Shown: positions 55,393 to 63,023 of the stretch, in pieces
Layout: every line of letters begins with the position of its first letter
Numbering within the stretch: the first letter of the stretch is position 1
DNA from: Haloarcula amylovorans
Lineage (GTDB): Archaea > Halobacteriota > Halobacteria > Halobacteriales > Haloarculaceae
Assembly: GCF_004681185.1 (NCBI RefSeq)
Contig: NZ_SRIF01000004.1
Location: forward strand, 186,001 to 250,000
Direction of reading: 5' to 3'
Length of the DNA: 64,000 bases
Translations under genes and position numbers: made by a program
Notes under the pieces: model-generated
Database searches by the model: none
Told to the model about the DNA's origin: nothing
The model's input: only the letters and a program-made list of their open reading frames with translations

Positions 55393-55554
55393 ATGAGTAT
55401 TAACCAGTAGACAGTTGACGAAGAGGCACAAGATGAAGCAACCAACGACACTGATACTATCGCCGCCGAGCATCGCCTTGCGCAGGCCTCGGGTGAAGTG
55501 TTCGAGGGTGAACCCTTGGAGAGCGTTAAGACCATAGCCAACTTATCAAGGTGA
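55393..55554 (+). pseudogene. Short acidic reading frame with an early TAG
   Basis: After hairpin B the frame reads MSINQ, TAG (55408), then TVDEEAQDEATNDTDTIAAE, HRLAQASGEVFEGEPLESV and on to a TGA at 55552. The part after the stop is convincing haloarchaeal acidic sequence. The TAG is one base from CAG (Gln). This is probably a small gene killed by one substitution. The family is unknown. Confidence 0.4.
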
Positions 55555-55629
55555 ACTCATCATATTGAGATTTTAAACACCCGTCTTACGGACTCCTCGG
55601 TGAGAAAACGGAACAGGGCGAACGGCAGC

Positions 55630-56649
55630 TCACCAGGGGAACAGCGGCGGCAGGTGGGACGCCACAGCTGCCGCCGTCAGTTCCTCACCGTCCTCGCCGT
55701 AGGTCATCGCCGGATAGGGCCCGAATGATGTGACGTGGTCGACGTACTGTTCGTAGCCCGACCGAGTATGTGGGGAGAACGGCGACCGGAGATCCTGTTC
55801 CTCGAGAGCCCACTGGCCGAACCGCTCGTTTGCGTTCTCGTTTTGCCGCCATTCGCCGCCCGAGAGCCTACTGCCTTCCTCGAAATCAGTCTCGTCACGT
55901 TTTCGCTCGTCGACGTAGAGGTAGTGTTTGGGATACCGGCTCACGTCCCAGACGCGGGCGAGTTTCGTTCCATCGGCCATCACTGCGAGTTCGAGGAACG
56001 TGTACATCGTCGGCGGTTGGACGATAAACGCGGGCACCACCTCCACATCCATGCCCGTTGTCTCGAGGAACTCGGTTGGACCGAGTTCGTAGAATTTCTT
56101 GCGCAGAATCTCGATGTACGTATCGCTCCCCCCAAAGAGGACGGACGCGCGCACACCCTCGATGCCGTTCACGTTTTCGCGTACAGCGTCGCTCTCGAAG
56201 CGTTTGTTCGTCACGTCGGCCCGAAGCTTACTTTTGCCGTCGAACCAGTCGAGATCGTCGCGCTCGATGATGTCCCTGATAACGTTCTCCTCGGATTCTT
56301 CCCCCTCGACGGCGACGTACGACGGCTTCTCGTTCGCGTTCGTTTCGAGGGTGATGCTCGGCCCCGTGACGTTTCGGCCGTCAGGCGTGGAGAAGGAAAG
56401 CTCAATCTGGTTCGCAAGCCGGTACTGTCGGAGCCCCTCGTCATACTCCGGGAGATGTTTACGCATCTCGCGAACTGTTTGCAGGTCGTCGGGAAGGTCG
56501 GTCACTGCGTCAGCGACGAACCAGGCATCGAGACACTTGCCGTTGTAGTCGGGCATCGCACTGTTGAGGTCGTCGCCACCCTCCGTGCTGTTCTCGCTGT
56601 GACCGGGAATCAGCGTAATGGTCGTTGCCGACGTTGAGCGCTTGACCAT
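55630..56649 (-). CDS. Hypothetical protein, partner of the secreted protein upstream
   Basis: The product is 339 residues from the ATG at 56649; upstream in-frame GTG/ATG codons lie inside the previous gene. It has no signal peptide or membrane segment. Blocks such as RQYRLANQIELSFSTPDGRN, SYVAVEGEESEENVIRDIIE and TYIEILRKKFYELGPTEFLE alternate strands and helices. No family is recognised. The start overlaps the stop of the Tat-exported protein gene (ATGA), so the two are made together. Confidence 0.6.
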   Translation of the reverse strand: MVKRSTSATTITLIPGHSENSTEGGDDLNSAMPDYNGKCLDAWFVADAVTDLPDDLQTVREMRKHLPEYDEGLRQYRLANQIELSFSTPDGRNVTGPSITLETNANEKPSYVAVEGEESEENVIRDIIERDDLDWFDGKSKLRADVTNKRFESDAVRENVNGIEGVRASVLFGGSDTYIEILRKKFYELGPTEFLETTGMDVEVVPAFIVQPPTMYTFLELAVMADGTKLARVWDVSRYPKHYLYVDERKRDETDFEEGSRLSGGEWRQNENANERFGQWALEEQDLRSPFSPHTRSGYEQYVDHVTSFGPYPAMTYGEDGEELTAAAVASHLPPLFPW

Positions 56650-57542
56650 CAGTCCCACCCTCCACCGAATTTGATCTCCGTATCTGCGACCGTGAGCAGG
56701 AATCGGTCTGCGGCGAGGACTTCGAATCGATACGGCACGGTCGTGCCGTCGTCGAAGATGAACGTGCCCGCCTCCCCGGTGTCGAACTCGTCTCTGACCT
56801 CGGTCCGGTCGTAGACGCCGTGGTCGAACTGGAGGTCTCGCATCATAGTCGAAAGATAGGCGCTCCCCACAGGGGTAACCGAGGCGGTCGCACGGATGGC
56901 ATCGAAGACGACTCCCCCGCGGTACGCGAACGCTTCGTCCGACGAATCGGAATCGCGGTCGGCTGGTATCCAGCCGATCTCAAGCCAGGAACCCACATCA
57001 AGGAGTTCGGGTTCGATGTCGCTCGCGTCCCAGTATATCTGCCCCGGAACGGTCTGCGGAACTGTCACCGGGTCGGACTCGGCGACCAGTTCCCGCGTCG
57101 ACCAATCATCGAGTACATCCGTCGGCCGATAGAGCCGGAATTGGAAAGCGATTGGCGCGTTGGTTCCGCCGATTCGACCCGGCACGACGTCGGCGACGAA
57201 GTACGGGTGTGCCGCAAGGTTGAGCTCGGTGATCGGCCGCGAAATTGTGGGAGTGGGGGCGCCGTCAACAGTGACGTCAAGGGCATATTCGCCTTCGGAG
57301 ACGGCAAGCGGACGGGCGTGTCGCGCAACCCGCGACAACGTGATATCGCTGTCAGTCTGCCACTGGTCGAGCGTCGACTCAAAGGTACCAAGTGGAATGT
57401 CGTCAATCGGGTCAGTAGCGGCTACGCTGGTGGCCCCGTAGTTCGACGCAGTCGCCCCGAATATGGTGGCGATGCCTGTTCCCGCAAACGACGACAGCAC
57501 ACCACGGCGTGATAGCCAAAGGGGATTCTCTTTTTGTGGCAT
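56649..57542 (-). CDS. Tat-exported beta-sandwich protein
   Basis: The product is 297 residues. The N-terminus LSRRGVLSSFAGTGIATIFG is a Tat signal without a lipobox cysteine, so the protein is released or bound otherwise. Residues about 45-215 look like a carbohydrate-binding-module-type jelly roll: LGTFESTLDQWQTDSDITLS, EGEYALDVTVDGAPTPTISR and PIAFQFRLYRPTDVLDDWST. The rest (FDDGTTVPYRFEVLAADRFL) is another small beta unit. It is coupled to the hypothetical gene downstream. It may bind surface glycans; no catalytic residues are apparent. Confidence 0.65.
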   Translation of the reverse strand: MPQKENPLWLSRRGVLSSFAGTGIATIFGATASNYGATSVAATDPIDDIPLGTFESTLDQWQTDSDITLSRVARHARPLAVSEGEYALDVTVDGAPTPTISRPITELNLAAHPYFVADVVPGRIGGTNAPIAFQFRLYRPTDVLDDWSTRELVAESDPVTVPQTVPGQIYWDASDIEPELLDVGSWLEIGWIPADRDSDSSDEAFAYRGGVVFDAIRATASVTPVGSAYLSTMMRDLQFDHGVYDRTEVRDEFDTGEAGTFIFDDGTTVPYRFEVLAADRFLLTVADTEIKFGGGWD

Positions 57543-57683
57543 CTCACGAACAGGTGACTGTCGGGGTTATAATACTTTACGTATCAATATCGCCATTGTG
57601 TTTAGTGAAGTAGCTTGCAATATGCGGTGAAAACGTGGAGCCGCGATTCTGCGGTCGTCGGATCGATATAGCTGGAGCTACTG

Positions 57684-58254
57684 GTGAACGAAGAAATACC
57701 TCATCTAGTTACCATCTTCCTGCAAGGAGGGAATCCCGTCATCGTGATGGAGGACTTGGCGTACATCCGCGAGTCTCTGGACTACGGGAAGTACATGAAC
57801 CGTCGCCTTTATTCGTGGGCCTTCGCTCGGTTGCAAGGACGTATCGAGGACAAAGCAAAGACGTGGGTATTCCGGTTCGATACGTCCACCCGCAGTACAC
57901 CTCGAAGACGTGCCACTCGTGCAAGCACATCGGGTATCGGCCTCGGCAAGCCGAGTTTAAGTGCAAGAACCCGGAGTGCCACGTATCGACGTTCCAAGCG
58001 GATATTAACGCGAGTGCGAACATTGCACGTCGCGTAGACCCGTGGGGAGAGAGCCTGCCGTGGAAACAGGCAGGCGATGACTCGCCACAGGACGGGAGCG
58101 GTTGTGACACCGCCACGACTCAGTGTGAGCAGAGCGAGACACCCTCGCAGATGACACTCACAACGCTTCGAGAGTCGAAACCCACTGCCAGCGACGACTG
58201 ACTGGCATTCCCACCGTGTGGGAAGCCCCGTCGTTTACGACGGGGAGGATGTCA
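57684..58254 (+). mobile_element. IS1341-type element remnant with broken tnpB
   Basis: The frame from 57684 gives the middle of TnpB (NPVIVMEDLAYIRESLDYGK with the catalytic Glu). One base is lost near 57865, and it resumes as DVGIPVRYVHPQYTSKTCHS, with the zinc finger (CHSCKHIG ... CKNPECH) and the last catalytic Asp (FQADINASANIARR). The N-terminal half, including the first Asp, is gone. The right end, with a gtcgtttacgac hairpin and ggggaggatgtca at 58254, is preserved and matches the end of the intact element at 15700. Confidence 0.8.
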
Positions 58255-58290
58255 CAACAATAATACGGGATTCTCTTCTTGGATAGGTCA

Positions 58291-59730
58291 ATGGGGTACC
58301 TGGCGCGGGCGATTACGCGAGTCGACGGGCGGGGGAGTCTGCTGGCCCTCGGAGGAATCTACCTCGCGTTCGCGATCGGGTGGCCGTTCGTTCCGGGGGT
58401 CGTTCTTGATCCCGGCACCGATTTCGTCGCCGGTGTGACCGTCGGCGGGCCCGCACTCATCCTCCTCATGGCGGGCTACTGGTTGCCACGGACAGACATC
58501 CGGCCCGACCTCTTCGCAACAGTCGCGCGGTGGTGTATCGGCGCTGTCGGGGTAATACTCGGTATCCTCCTCTTTATCATGTTTGTCGCCACCCTCACAA
58601 ACGTCATCGTGAACGTGTTCATCCTCACGGCACTCGCCAGCGTCGCCGGCCTCATCATGGGCGTTCACGACGCGAAGGCAAAAACCCGGGCGCGAAATGC
58701 CGAGGAGAAACAGCACGAAAACGAACGCTATGAAACCATCGTCGAGACCGTCAGCGACGGTATTTTCGTATCTGACCGCGAGAATCGCTTCACCTTGGTC
58801 AACCAGGCGTATGCCGACATGGTCGGCCACAGCCGTGAGGACCTCCTCGGCTCGCAGACGGAGCGGTTTATCGACGAAATGGAGACACCGAAAGCGGAGC
58901 TGCGACGCGCGTTAGCAACAGACGATAATGGGCCGAGAACCTACGAGGCGACGTTGAAAACTGCAGCAGGGGAGCGGATCGAAGCCGAAGCGACACTCGC
59001 TCCGCTCTCGGAAGACGACGGGAGGGCCCTCGATTTTGTCGGCGTTGTCCGCGACGTGACCAAACGCAACGAGCGTGAACGGAAACTCCACGAACAGAAC
59101 GAACGCTTGGACAGCTTCGCGAGCATGCTGGCGCACGAACTCCGGAACCCCGTGACGATTGGGCAGATCTACAGCCAGCAACTGTCAGCCGAGGCAGATC
59201 CGGCCGCCGTTGAGTACGTCGCGGAGGCGTTCGACCGCATTGAGGACATGATCGACGTCATGTTGGTGCTGACACGCCGGAGTGAAGCGGTCTCTAAGAA
59301 CGAGTTGGTTGTGCTCGCGGACACGGCACGGGACGCATGGGACGAGATAGACGCTCCCGACGCGACGCTGGATATCACAGCGGATGTCGAGATACGGGCT
59401 GATGAAACGTATCTCCGGCACCTCTTTCGGAATTTGTTCGAGAACGCGGTTGAGCACGGCGGAAAAGATGTCACTATCGCAGTCGGTGACCTTCCGACCG
59501 GGTTCTACGTGAGTGATGACGGTGTCGGCATCCCGCCCGAGGACCGAGAGGTCGTTTTCGAGGCCGGCTATACGACTGCGGCCGACACCGGGGGTACAGG
59601 GTTGGGGCTGGCGTTCATTCGCGAACTGGCCGGCGTGTATGGGTGGTCGTGCGAGGTGAAGCAGAGCGATGCTGGCGGTGCGTGCTTCGAGTTCACGGAC
59701 GTTCTCCGAGAGACAAGTGACTCTGGCTGA
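58291..59730 (+). CDS. Membrane histidine kinase with PAS domain
   Basis: The product is 479 residues from the ATG at 58291; a TTG four codons earlier is possible. Residues 15-135 hold four or five membrane helices (LLALGGIYLAFAIGWPFVPG; GVILGILLFIMFVATLTNVI). A PAS domain follows (about 150-265: FVSDRENRFTLVNQAYADMV). HisKA has MLAHELRNPVTIGQIYSQQL (His about 281), and the ATPase has LFRNLFENAVEHGG and GGTGLGLAFIREL. The kinase core is nearly the same as in the 888-residue kinase at 18269, so the two share a recent ancestor. No response regulator is adjacent. Confidence 0.9.
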   Translation: MGYLARAITRVDGRGSLLALGGIYLAFAIGWPFVPGVVLDPGTDFVAGVTVGGPALILLMAGYWLPRTDIRPDLFATVARWCIGAVGVILGILLFIMFVATLTNVIVNVFILTALASVAGLIMGVHDAKAKTRARNAEEKQHENERYETIVETVSDGIFVSDRENRFTLVNQAYADMVGHSREDLLGSQTERFIDEMETPKAELRRALATDDNGPRTYEATLKTAAGERIEAEATLAPLSEDDGRALDFVGVVRDVTKRNERERKLHEQNERLDSFASMLAHELRNPVTIGQIYSQQLSAEADPAAVEYVAEAFDRIEDMIDVMLVLTRRSEAVSKNELVVLADTARDAWDEIDAPDATLDITADVEIRADETYLRHLFRNLFENAVEHGGKDVTIAVGDLPTGFYVSDDGVGIPPEDREVVFEAGYTTAADTGGTGLGLAFIRELAGVYGWSCEVKQSDAGGACFEFTDVLRETSDSG

Positions 59731-59870
59731 ATTGTATTCGCTGCCCTCATATCCTAGGCATCAGGGAACGTAACCATCGCACGAGACGTAATCCGATTCT
59801 CAATCTGTTCAATTCGATCCCGCTCGAACTCTCCAACTACGTCTCTGATACCTATAGGGGGGTCAACACT

Positions 59871-59900
59871 GATTTTATGACCCTCATGTGGGTGAGAGGC
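59871..59900 (+). promoter_or_regulatory. Hairpin leader element, weak copy D
   Basis: GATTTTATGA followed by CCCTCATGTGGGTGAGAGGC. The loop again ends GGTG, and a short CCTC/GAGG stem can form. This is less regular than copies A-C. It lies at the start of the small gene at 59888. Confidence 0.35.
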
Positions 59901-60184
59901 TGTCTCGAAAGAAGCCTCAACATTGGCGGCCCACTGAATCGTGTTCCGATCAGCGGAAGGTATCTGTCGAGTCGGTTACGACGGTCGTTCGCACGCGACA
60001 GTCTGCAGAGACCGGCCTCGAAGCAGCGGTTCTGCGGGTTGTCGCCCGGCAATCAGATAGTCTCACCGTGCCGGATATCTTGGAACTCCGGACACAGTTG
60101 GACGCCGGCATTGCTGAGCAAGCACCACTCCGACAGCAGGTTCGGACCGTTGTTGACGCTATCGCCAAAACGGTCGCTACGTAG
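59888..60184 (+). CDS. Small acidic/helical plasmid-type protein
   Basis: The product is 98 residues if the GTG at 59888 is used. The first 25 residues are poor and overlap the hairpin element, so the real start is uncertain. VSVESVTTVVRTRQSAETGL, EAAVLRVVARQSDSLTVPDI and LELRTQLDAGIAEQAPLRQQ look real. It is helical, with no known domain. It is followed 20 bases later by another small gene; these three form a mini-operon. Confidence 0.45.
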   Translation: MGERLSRKKPQHWRPTESCSDQRKVSVESVTTVVRTRQSAETGLEAAVLRVVARQSDSLTVPDILELRTQLDAGIAEQAPLRQQVRTVVDAIAKTVAT

Positions 60185-60204
60185 GATCAACAGGAGATGC
60201 GGTT

Positions 60205-60429
60205 ATGAGCGGGGATACCGGCGCCGCGGTTCTGGAGGAACTGCCACCCGAGCGACTTCTGTCGAGCGACCAGCTCCAGCTGATTCTCGCTGGGATTCGC
60301 TGTATGGACTCCATCGAGACGATACAAGCATATCTCGCCTACGAGACGACGCATCAAGACCGGACACACGTCCAGGACAAACTTCGGTTGCGCGCTCGAA
60401 AGCTCCGCCGGGGTGACGGCGATGAGTGA
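60205..60429 (+). CDS. Small helical plasmid-type protein
   Basis: The product is 74 residues. AVLEELPPERLLSSDQLQLI, LAGIRCMDSIETIQAYLAYE and HVQDKLRLRARKLRRGDGDE. It has a helical body with a basic tail, possibly nucleic-acid-binding. Its stop overlaps the next start by 8 bases (ATG at 60422), so the two are coupled. The family is not recognised. Confidence 0.5.
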   Translation: MSGDTGAAVLEELPPERLLSSDQLQLILAGIRCMDSIETIQAYLAYETTHQDRTHVQDKLRLRARKLRRGDGDE

Positions 60430-60616
60430 CGAACGACTGTACATCGAAGTCCACGGTATCGGACCCGACCATATCCCGGCTCATTCGGACGAGCCAGCGG
60501 TCCCCGACGAAGCGACAATCATCGCGAACGATATTCACGATTTGCTTCGGGAGGAATACGGACTGACCGACGTCGAGGGTGTCGCGACCGTCATCAATTC
60601 GGACGCCCACGAATAG
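60422..60616 (+). CDS. Small acidic plasmid-type protein
   Basis: The product is 64 residues from the ATG at 60422. It reads DERLYIEVHGIGPDHIPAHS, DEPAVPDEATIIANDIHDLL and YGLTDVEGVATVINSDAHE. It is very acidic, with no cysteines. It is coupled to the preceding gene and followed by hairpin copy C after 42 bases. The position before such a hairpin parallels the DUF6610-like gene before copy B. Confidence 0.5.
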   Translation: MSDERLYIEVHGIGPDHIPAHSDEPAVPDEATIIANDIHDLLREEYGLTDVEGVATVINSDAHE

Positions 60617-60658
60617 TTATTCGACGGCGACGACGCCTAACCGGCTATCTCAGACAGC

Positions 60659-60688
60659 GATTTTGTGCGCCCCGATGGGTGCGGGGCG
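60659..60688 (+). promoter_or_regulatory. Hairpin leader element, copy C
   Basis: GATTTTGTGC (60659-60668), a 7-bp stem CGCCCCG/CGGGGCG (60668-60674 with 60682-60688) and loop ATGGGTG. No intact gene follows: the next ATG (60717) opens only noise, so the gene it once served appears to be lost. Confidence 0.6.
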
Positions 60689-60848
60689 GGCCCGGACACG
60701 TCCCGACAGCAATCCATGGTCTTGTTGAAGCCCTCATCGGGCGGTACATTTCAATAGTCGTGCTGAATAGAGAGCATGTCTCTCTCATCAACTACCGGGA
60801 TCATATGACTGCGCTCACTGAACTAGGAGTGGATGACGGGCGAACATT

Positions 60849-61019
60849 TCACTCCTCCTCAGCGGTCGAGACGTCCTGCCACGACGACTCATCGAAGAAC
60901 GATTGCAGCGCCATGAGAACTCCCGCGTACGTCCCGAAGGCAATGATCACGACTGGGACGACGATTGCCAGCACTAAACTCCCTAGTGGGTTGATTCCGA
61001 ACATCTGGAGGGGGATCAT
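60849..61019 (-). CDS. Small single-helix membrane protein
   Basis: The product is 56 residues on the minus strand: MIPLQMFGINPLGSLVLAIV, then VPVVIIAFGTYAGVLMALQS and FFDESSWQDVSTAEEE. It has one clear membrane helix and a short acidic tail on the inside, with a clean start and stop. It resembles the small haloarchaeal membrane proteins often found next to transport or respiratory genes, but the family is not identified. Confidence 0.55.
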   Translation of the reverse strand: MIPLQMFGINPLGSLVLAIVVPVVIIAFGTYAGVLMALQSFFDESSWQDVSTAEEE

Positions 61020-61141
61020 GCCATACGGTAGGATTCACTCTTGATTAATATTGTCGAAATCATGCACAACTAACTCATGTCCGCGACTTCCGAACGTGCC
61101 GAAGGCGCGCCCTGTATGCAGCACAGCATTCGTATCAACTA

Positions 61142-61161
61142 CTGAGGGTTTCACCAGAGCC
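61142..61161 (+). repeat. Solo IS5-type terminal repeat
   Basis: ctgagggtttcaccagagcc differs at two bases from the 20-base terminal motif at 12770 and 13394, and is followed by cgtattttc much as copy 13394 is followed by gtattgg. No transposase is near. It is probably the footprint of a lost element. Confidence 0.45.
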
Positions 61162-61248
61162 GTATTTTCGTATGCAGCGGCAGCAGCCGCTGCTGGGCGG
61201 CTGTCCGATTCACAGTGTCGTCAGAAAGTACGATACCAACTGATTGTT

Positions 61249-62193
61249 TCAGGCTGAGGGTATGTCGTCTACTGGGTGTTCGAAGAGCCGGTCGCCAGTC
61301 TCGGCACAACGTGCGGCCACAACGTCATATGATTGGCAACAAGATTCGACAGTCTCCGTATCTAACTCGACATCCCCATTACCAGTCGGACACGTTTCGA
61401 GAAAGAGCCGTAGCGCGTTTAGTGACTGTCCTTTTGCATTTGGTGATAATCGCTCCCAGTTTGAGATATCGTTTGTGGCGATCCGGGCGGCAGCAATATC
61501 CGCGACAAGAGCGGTCTCTGATGGCCATTGCCCGACTCGGCGTCCATCAGCCTCGAGCACTTGCCCATCATCGAAGGTTTTGATATTGTACTCAGCTACA
61601 TCTTCGAGCCCAAAAATGTTGACAGCGTCCGACGCAGACAGTTCATTATCGTTAACCTCTGCTATCATAGCCTGCCATCGCTGACGAAAGTCTTCGTCGA
61701 GGCAGAGATCGTCCTGTTGTTCACATGGAACGAGAATATTATTCTCCAGCAGAAGCGTCTCTGGATTGATCTCGTCAATCGTATCGATATCGGTAGCATC
61801 TTCGCTGTTCTTTTCGGGAATTCCGTCGGCTGTCTCATTGGCCTGGCTGTTCGTAGCAGCCTTTGAGGTTCCCGAGCGGTTGCCAGTTTCATAACTGTTG
61901 ACCGCTCCGAGTCCAGTCTGCGACGGTGGTTTCGGGTCTTTTCCAAACCACTCCAAAACTGCGGCTGGAAGATACTGTTTTGTGAGCGTTGGCGTTCCAG
62001 GAATGATATATCCGCGGAGATAGATCAGTACAGTTGCTGCTGTGAACACAGCTGCACTGACTCGCTTAGATCTTCGTGAAGCTACCAAGCTGATAGCTAA
62101 TGCAATGACGAGATTGACCACTGTACAAGCTAAGCAACGGTCTTCACCTGTATATTCTGGACTCTGTATTTTTTCAATCAATGGTTTTGCCAT
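61249..62193 (-). CDS. Membrane protein with Cys-x2-Cys near the first helix
   Basis: The product is 314 residues. Near the start, TGEDRCLACTVVNLVIALAI puts a CxxC just before a membrane helix, and a second helix follows (VSAAVFTAATVLIYLRGYII). The CxxC position is reminiscent of VKOR-like or thiol-redox membrane proteins, but no further cysteines complete such a site. Residues 85-135 are a Ser/Asn/Glu-rich linker. The rest is an acidic helical domain (RQRWQAMIAEVNDNELSASD; LDTETVESCCQSYDVVAARC). The function is unknown. A 110-base AT-rich gap separates it from the membrane-protein/DUF58 pair. Confidence 0.6.
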   Translation of the reverse strand: MAKPLIEKIQSPEYTGEDRCLACTVVNLVIALAISLVASRRSKRVSAAVFTAATVLIYLRGYIIPGTPTLTKQYLPAAVLEWFGKDPKPPSQTGLGAVNSYETGNRSGTSKAATNSQANETADGIPEKNSEDATDIDTIDEINPETLLLENNILVPCEQQDDLCLDEDFRQRWQAMIAEVNDNELSASDAVNIFGLEDVAEYNIKTFDDGQVLEADGRRVGQWPSETALVADIAAARIATNDISNWERLSPNAKGQSLNALRLFLETCPTGNGDVELDTETVESCCQSYDVVAARCAETGDRLFEHPVDDIPSA

Positions 62194-62303
62194 ACAGCTA
62201 TAACTCTATTCCAGCGTTTATAAATTATTTTATTTTATAAATAGATAATACTATATTGAAATATTTGTTAATATATCGAATAGTTTTGTATAGATATCTT
62301 GAG

Positions 62304-63023
62304 TTATGACGACCCGGTATAGGGGAGGTAGTACAGCAGTAATACGAACGAGAGCAGTCCGACTAGTATGAGTGCTAAGCCGACTACAGAGCCACGAGCA
62401 ATCGAAATTCGGGAGACACCAACAGTCATTCCGATTGCAATACTTGCAGTAAGGCCGCTCGATACGGCATTCCTCAGTTCTACCTGAGTTGTTTTACTGG
62501 GATATCCACCATGATTACCAAGACTCAGCGCTTCTGATGCCATATTCCATGCGAAAAATAGTAACGACATCGCGGTTGCCGCCCGCCAAACTGGCAGATT
62601 ACCAATTATGGTATTTCCAAGTACGCCGAAGAATATCGCGGCAAGTCCGAACAGTACCAACGACTGCCTGCCTGTACAGAAGCATGGAAACAGATTACAA
62701 GTAATCATCAGTAGTCCAACACCAGTCGCAAGAAGCGGCAGTAGCGTCAGTAAGGGTAGTCCCAGCGCGATTGCGCCGAGCAGCGCCATGCAACACCATG
62801 CGAATCCACTCACGGCAAGTGCTGTTCCGGTTCGCCGATACGCAGCCTGTCGAAGCACACTACCTCCGATACTGATTGTAAGCCCGGGAACTGCTAGCAG
62901 TAGTGGTGCCATCTGTACAGTTCCGACAGCGCCGAGAAAAGAGCCACTCACTGCCGTAACGAGTGCAAGAATGGAGCTAACGAGTGATGGATAGGTATCC
63001 GGGGGAGAATCTGGAATCTTCAT
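62304..63023 (-). CDS. Polytopic membrane protein (DUF7519-like)
   Basis: The product is 239 residues from the ATG at 63023, with six or seven hydrophobic helices (LVSSILALVTAVSGSFLGAV; LLGAIALGLPLLTLLPLLAT). CNLFPCFC in the middle is a short cysteine cluster at a membrane face. Haloarchaeal DUF58 operons usually carry such a membrane protein, annotated DUF7519 in my memory. Its start overlaps the stop of the DUF58 gene (ATGA), so the two are coupled. Confidence 0.65.
   Translation of the reverse strand: MKIPDSPPDTYPSLVSSILALVTAVSGSFLGAVGTVQMAPLLLAVPGLTISIGGSVLRQAAYRRTGTALAVSGFAWCCMALLGAIALGLPLLTLLPLLATGVGLLMITCNLFPCFCTGRQSLVLFGLAAIFFGVLGNTIIGNLPVWRAATAMSLLFFAWNMASEALSLGNHGGYPSKTTQVELRNAVSSGLTASIAIGMTVGVSRISIARGSVVGLALILVGLLSFVLLLYYLPYTGSS

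Noticed and set aside
55735..56637. 300-residue plus-strand frame opposite the 339-residue hypothetical gene
   Set aside because: The minus-strand product has better acidic haloarchaeal composition and a coupled start; the plus frame is rich in Arg/Val/Leu runs typical of shadows.
61249..62193. A VKOR-like thiol oxidoreductase
   Set aside because: Only a single CxxC precedes one helix pair; the four-helix core and second cysteine pair of VKOR are absent.
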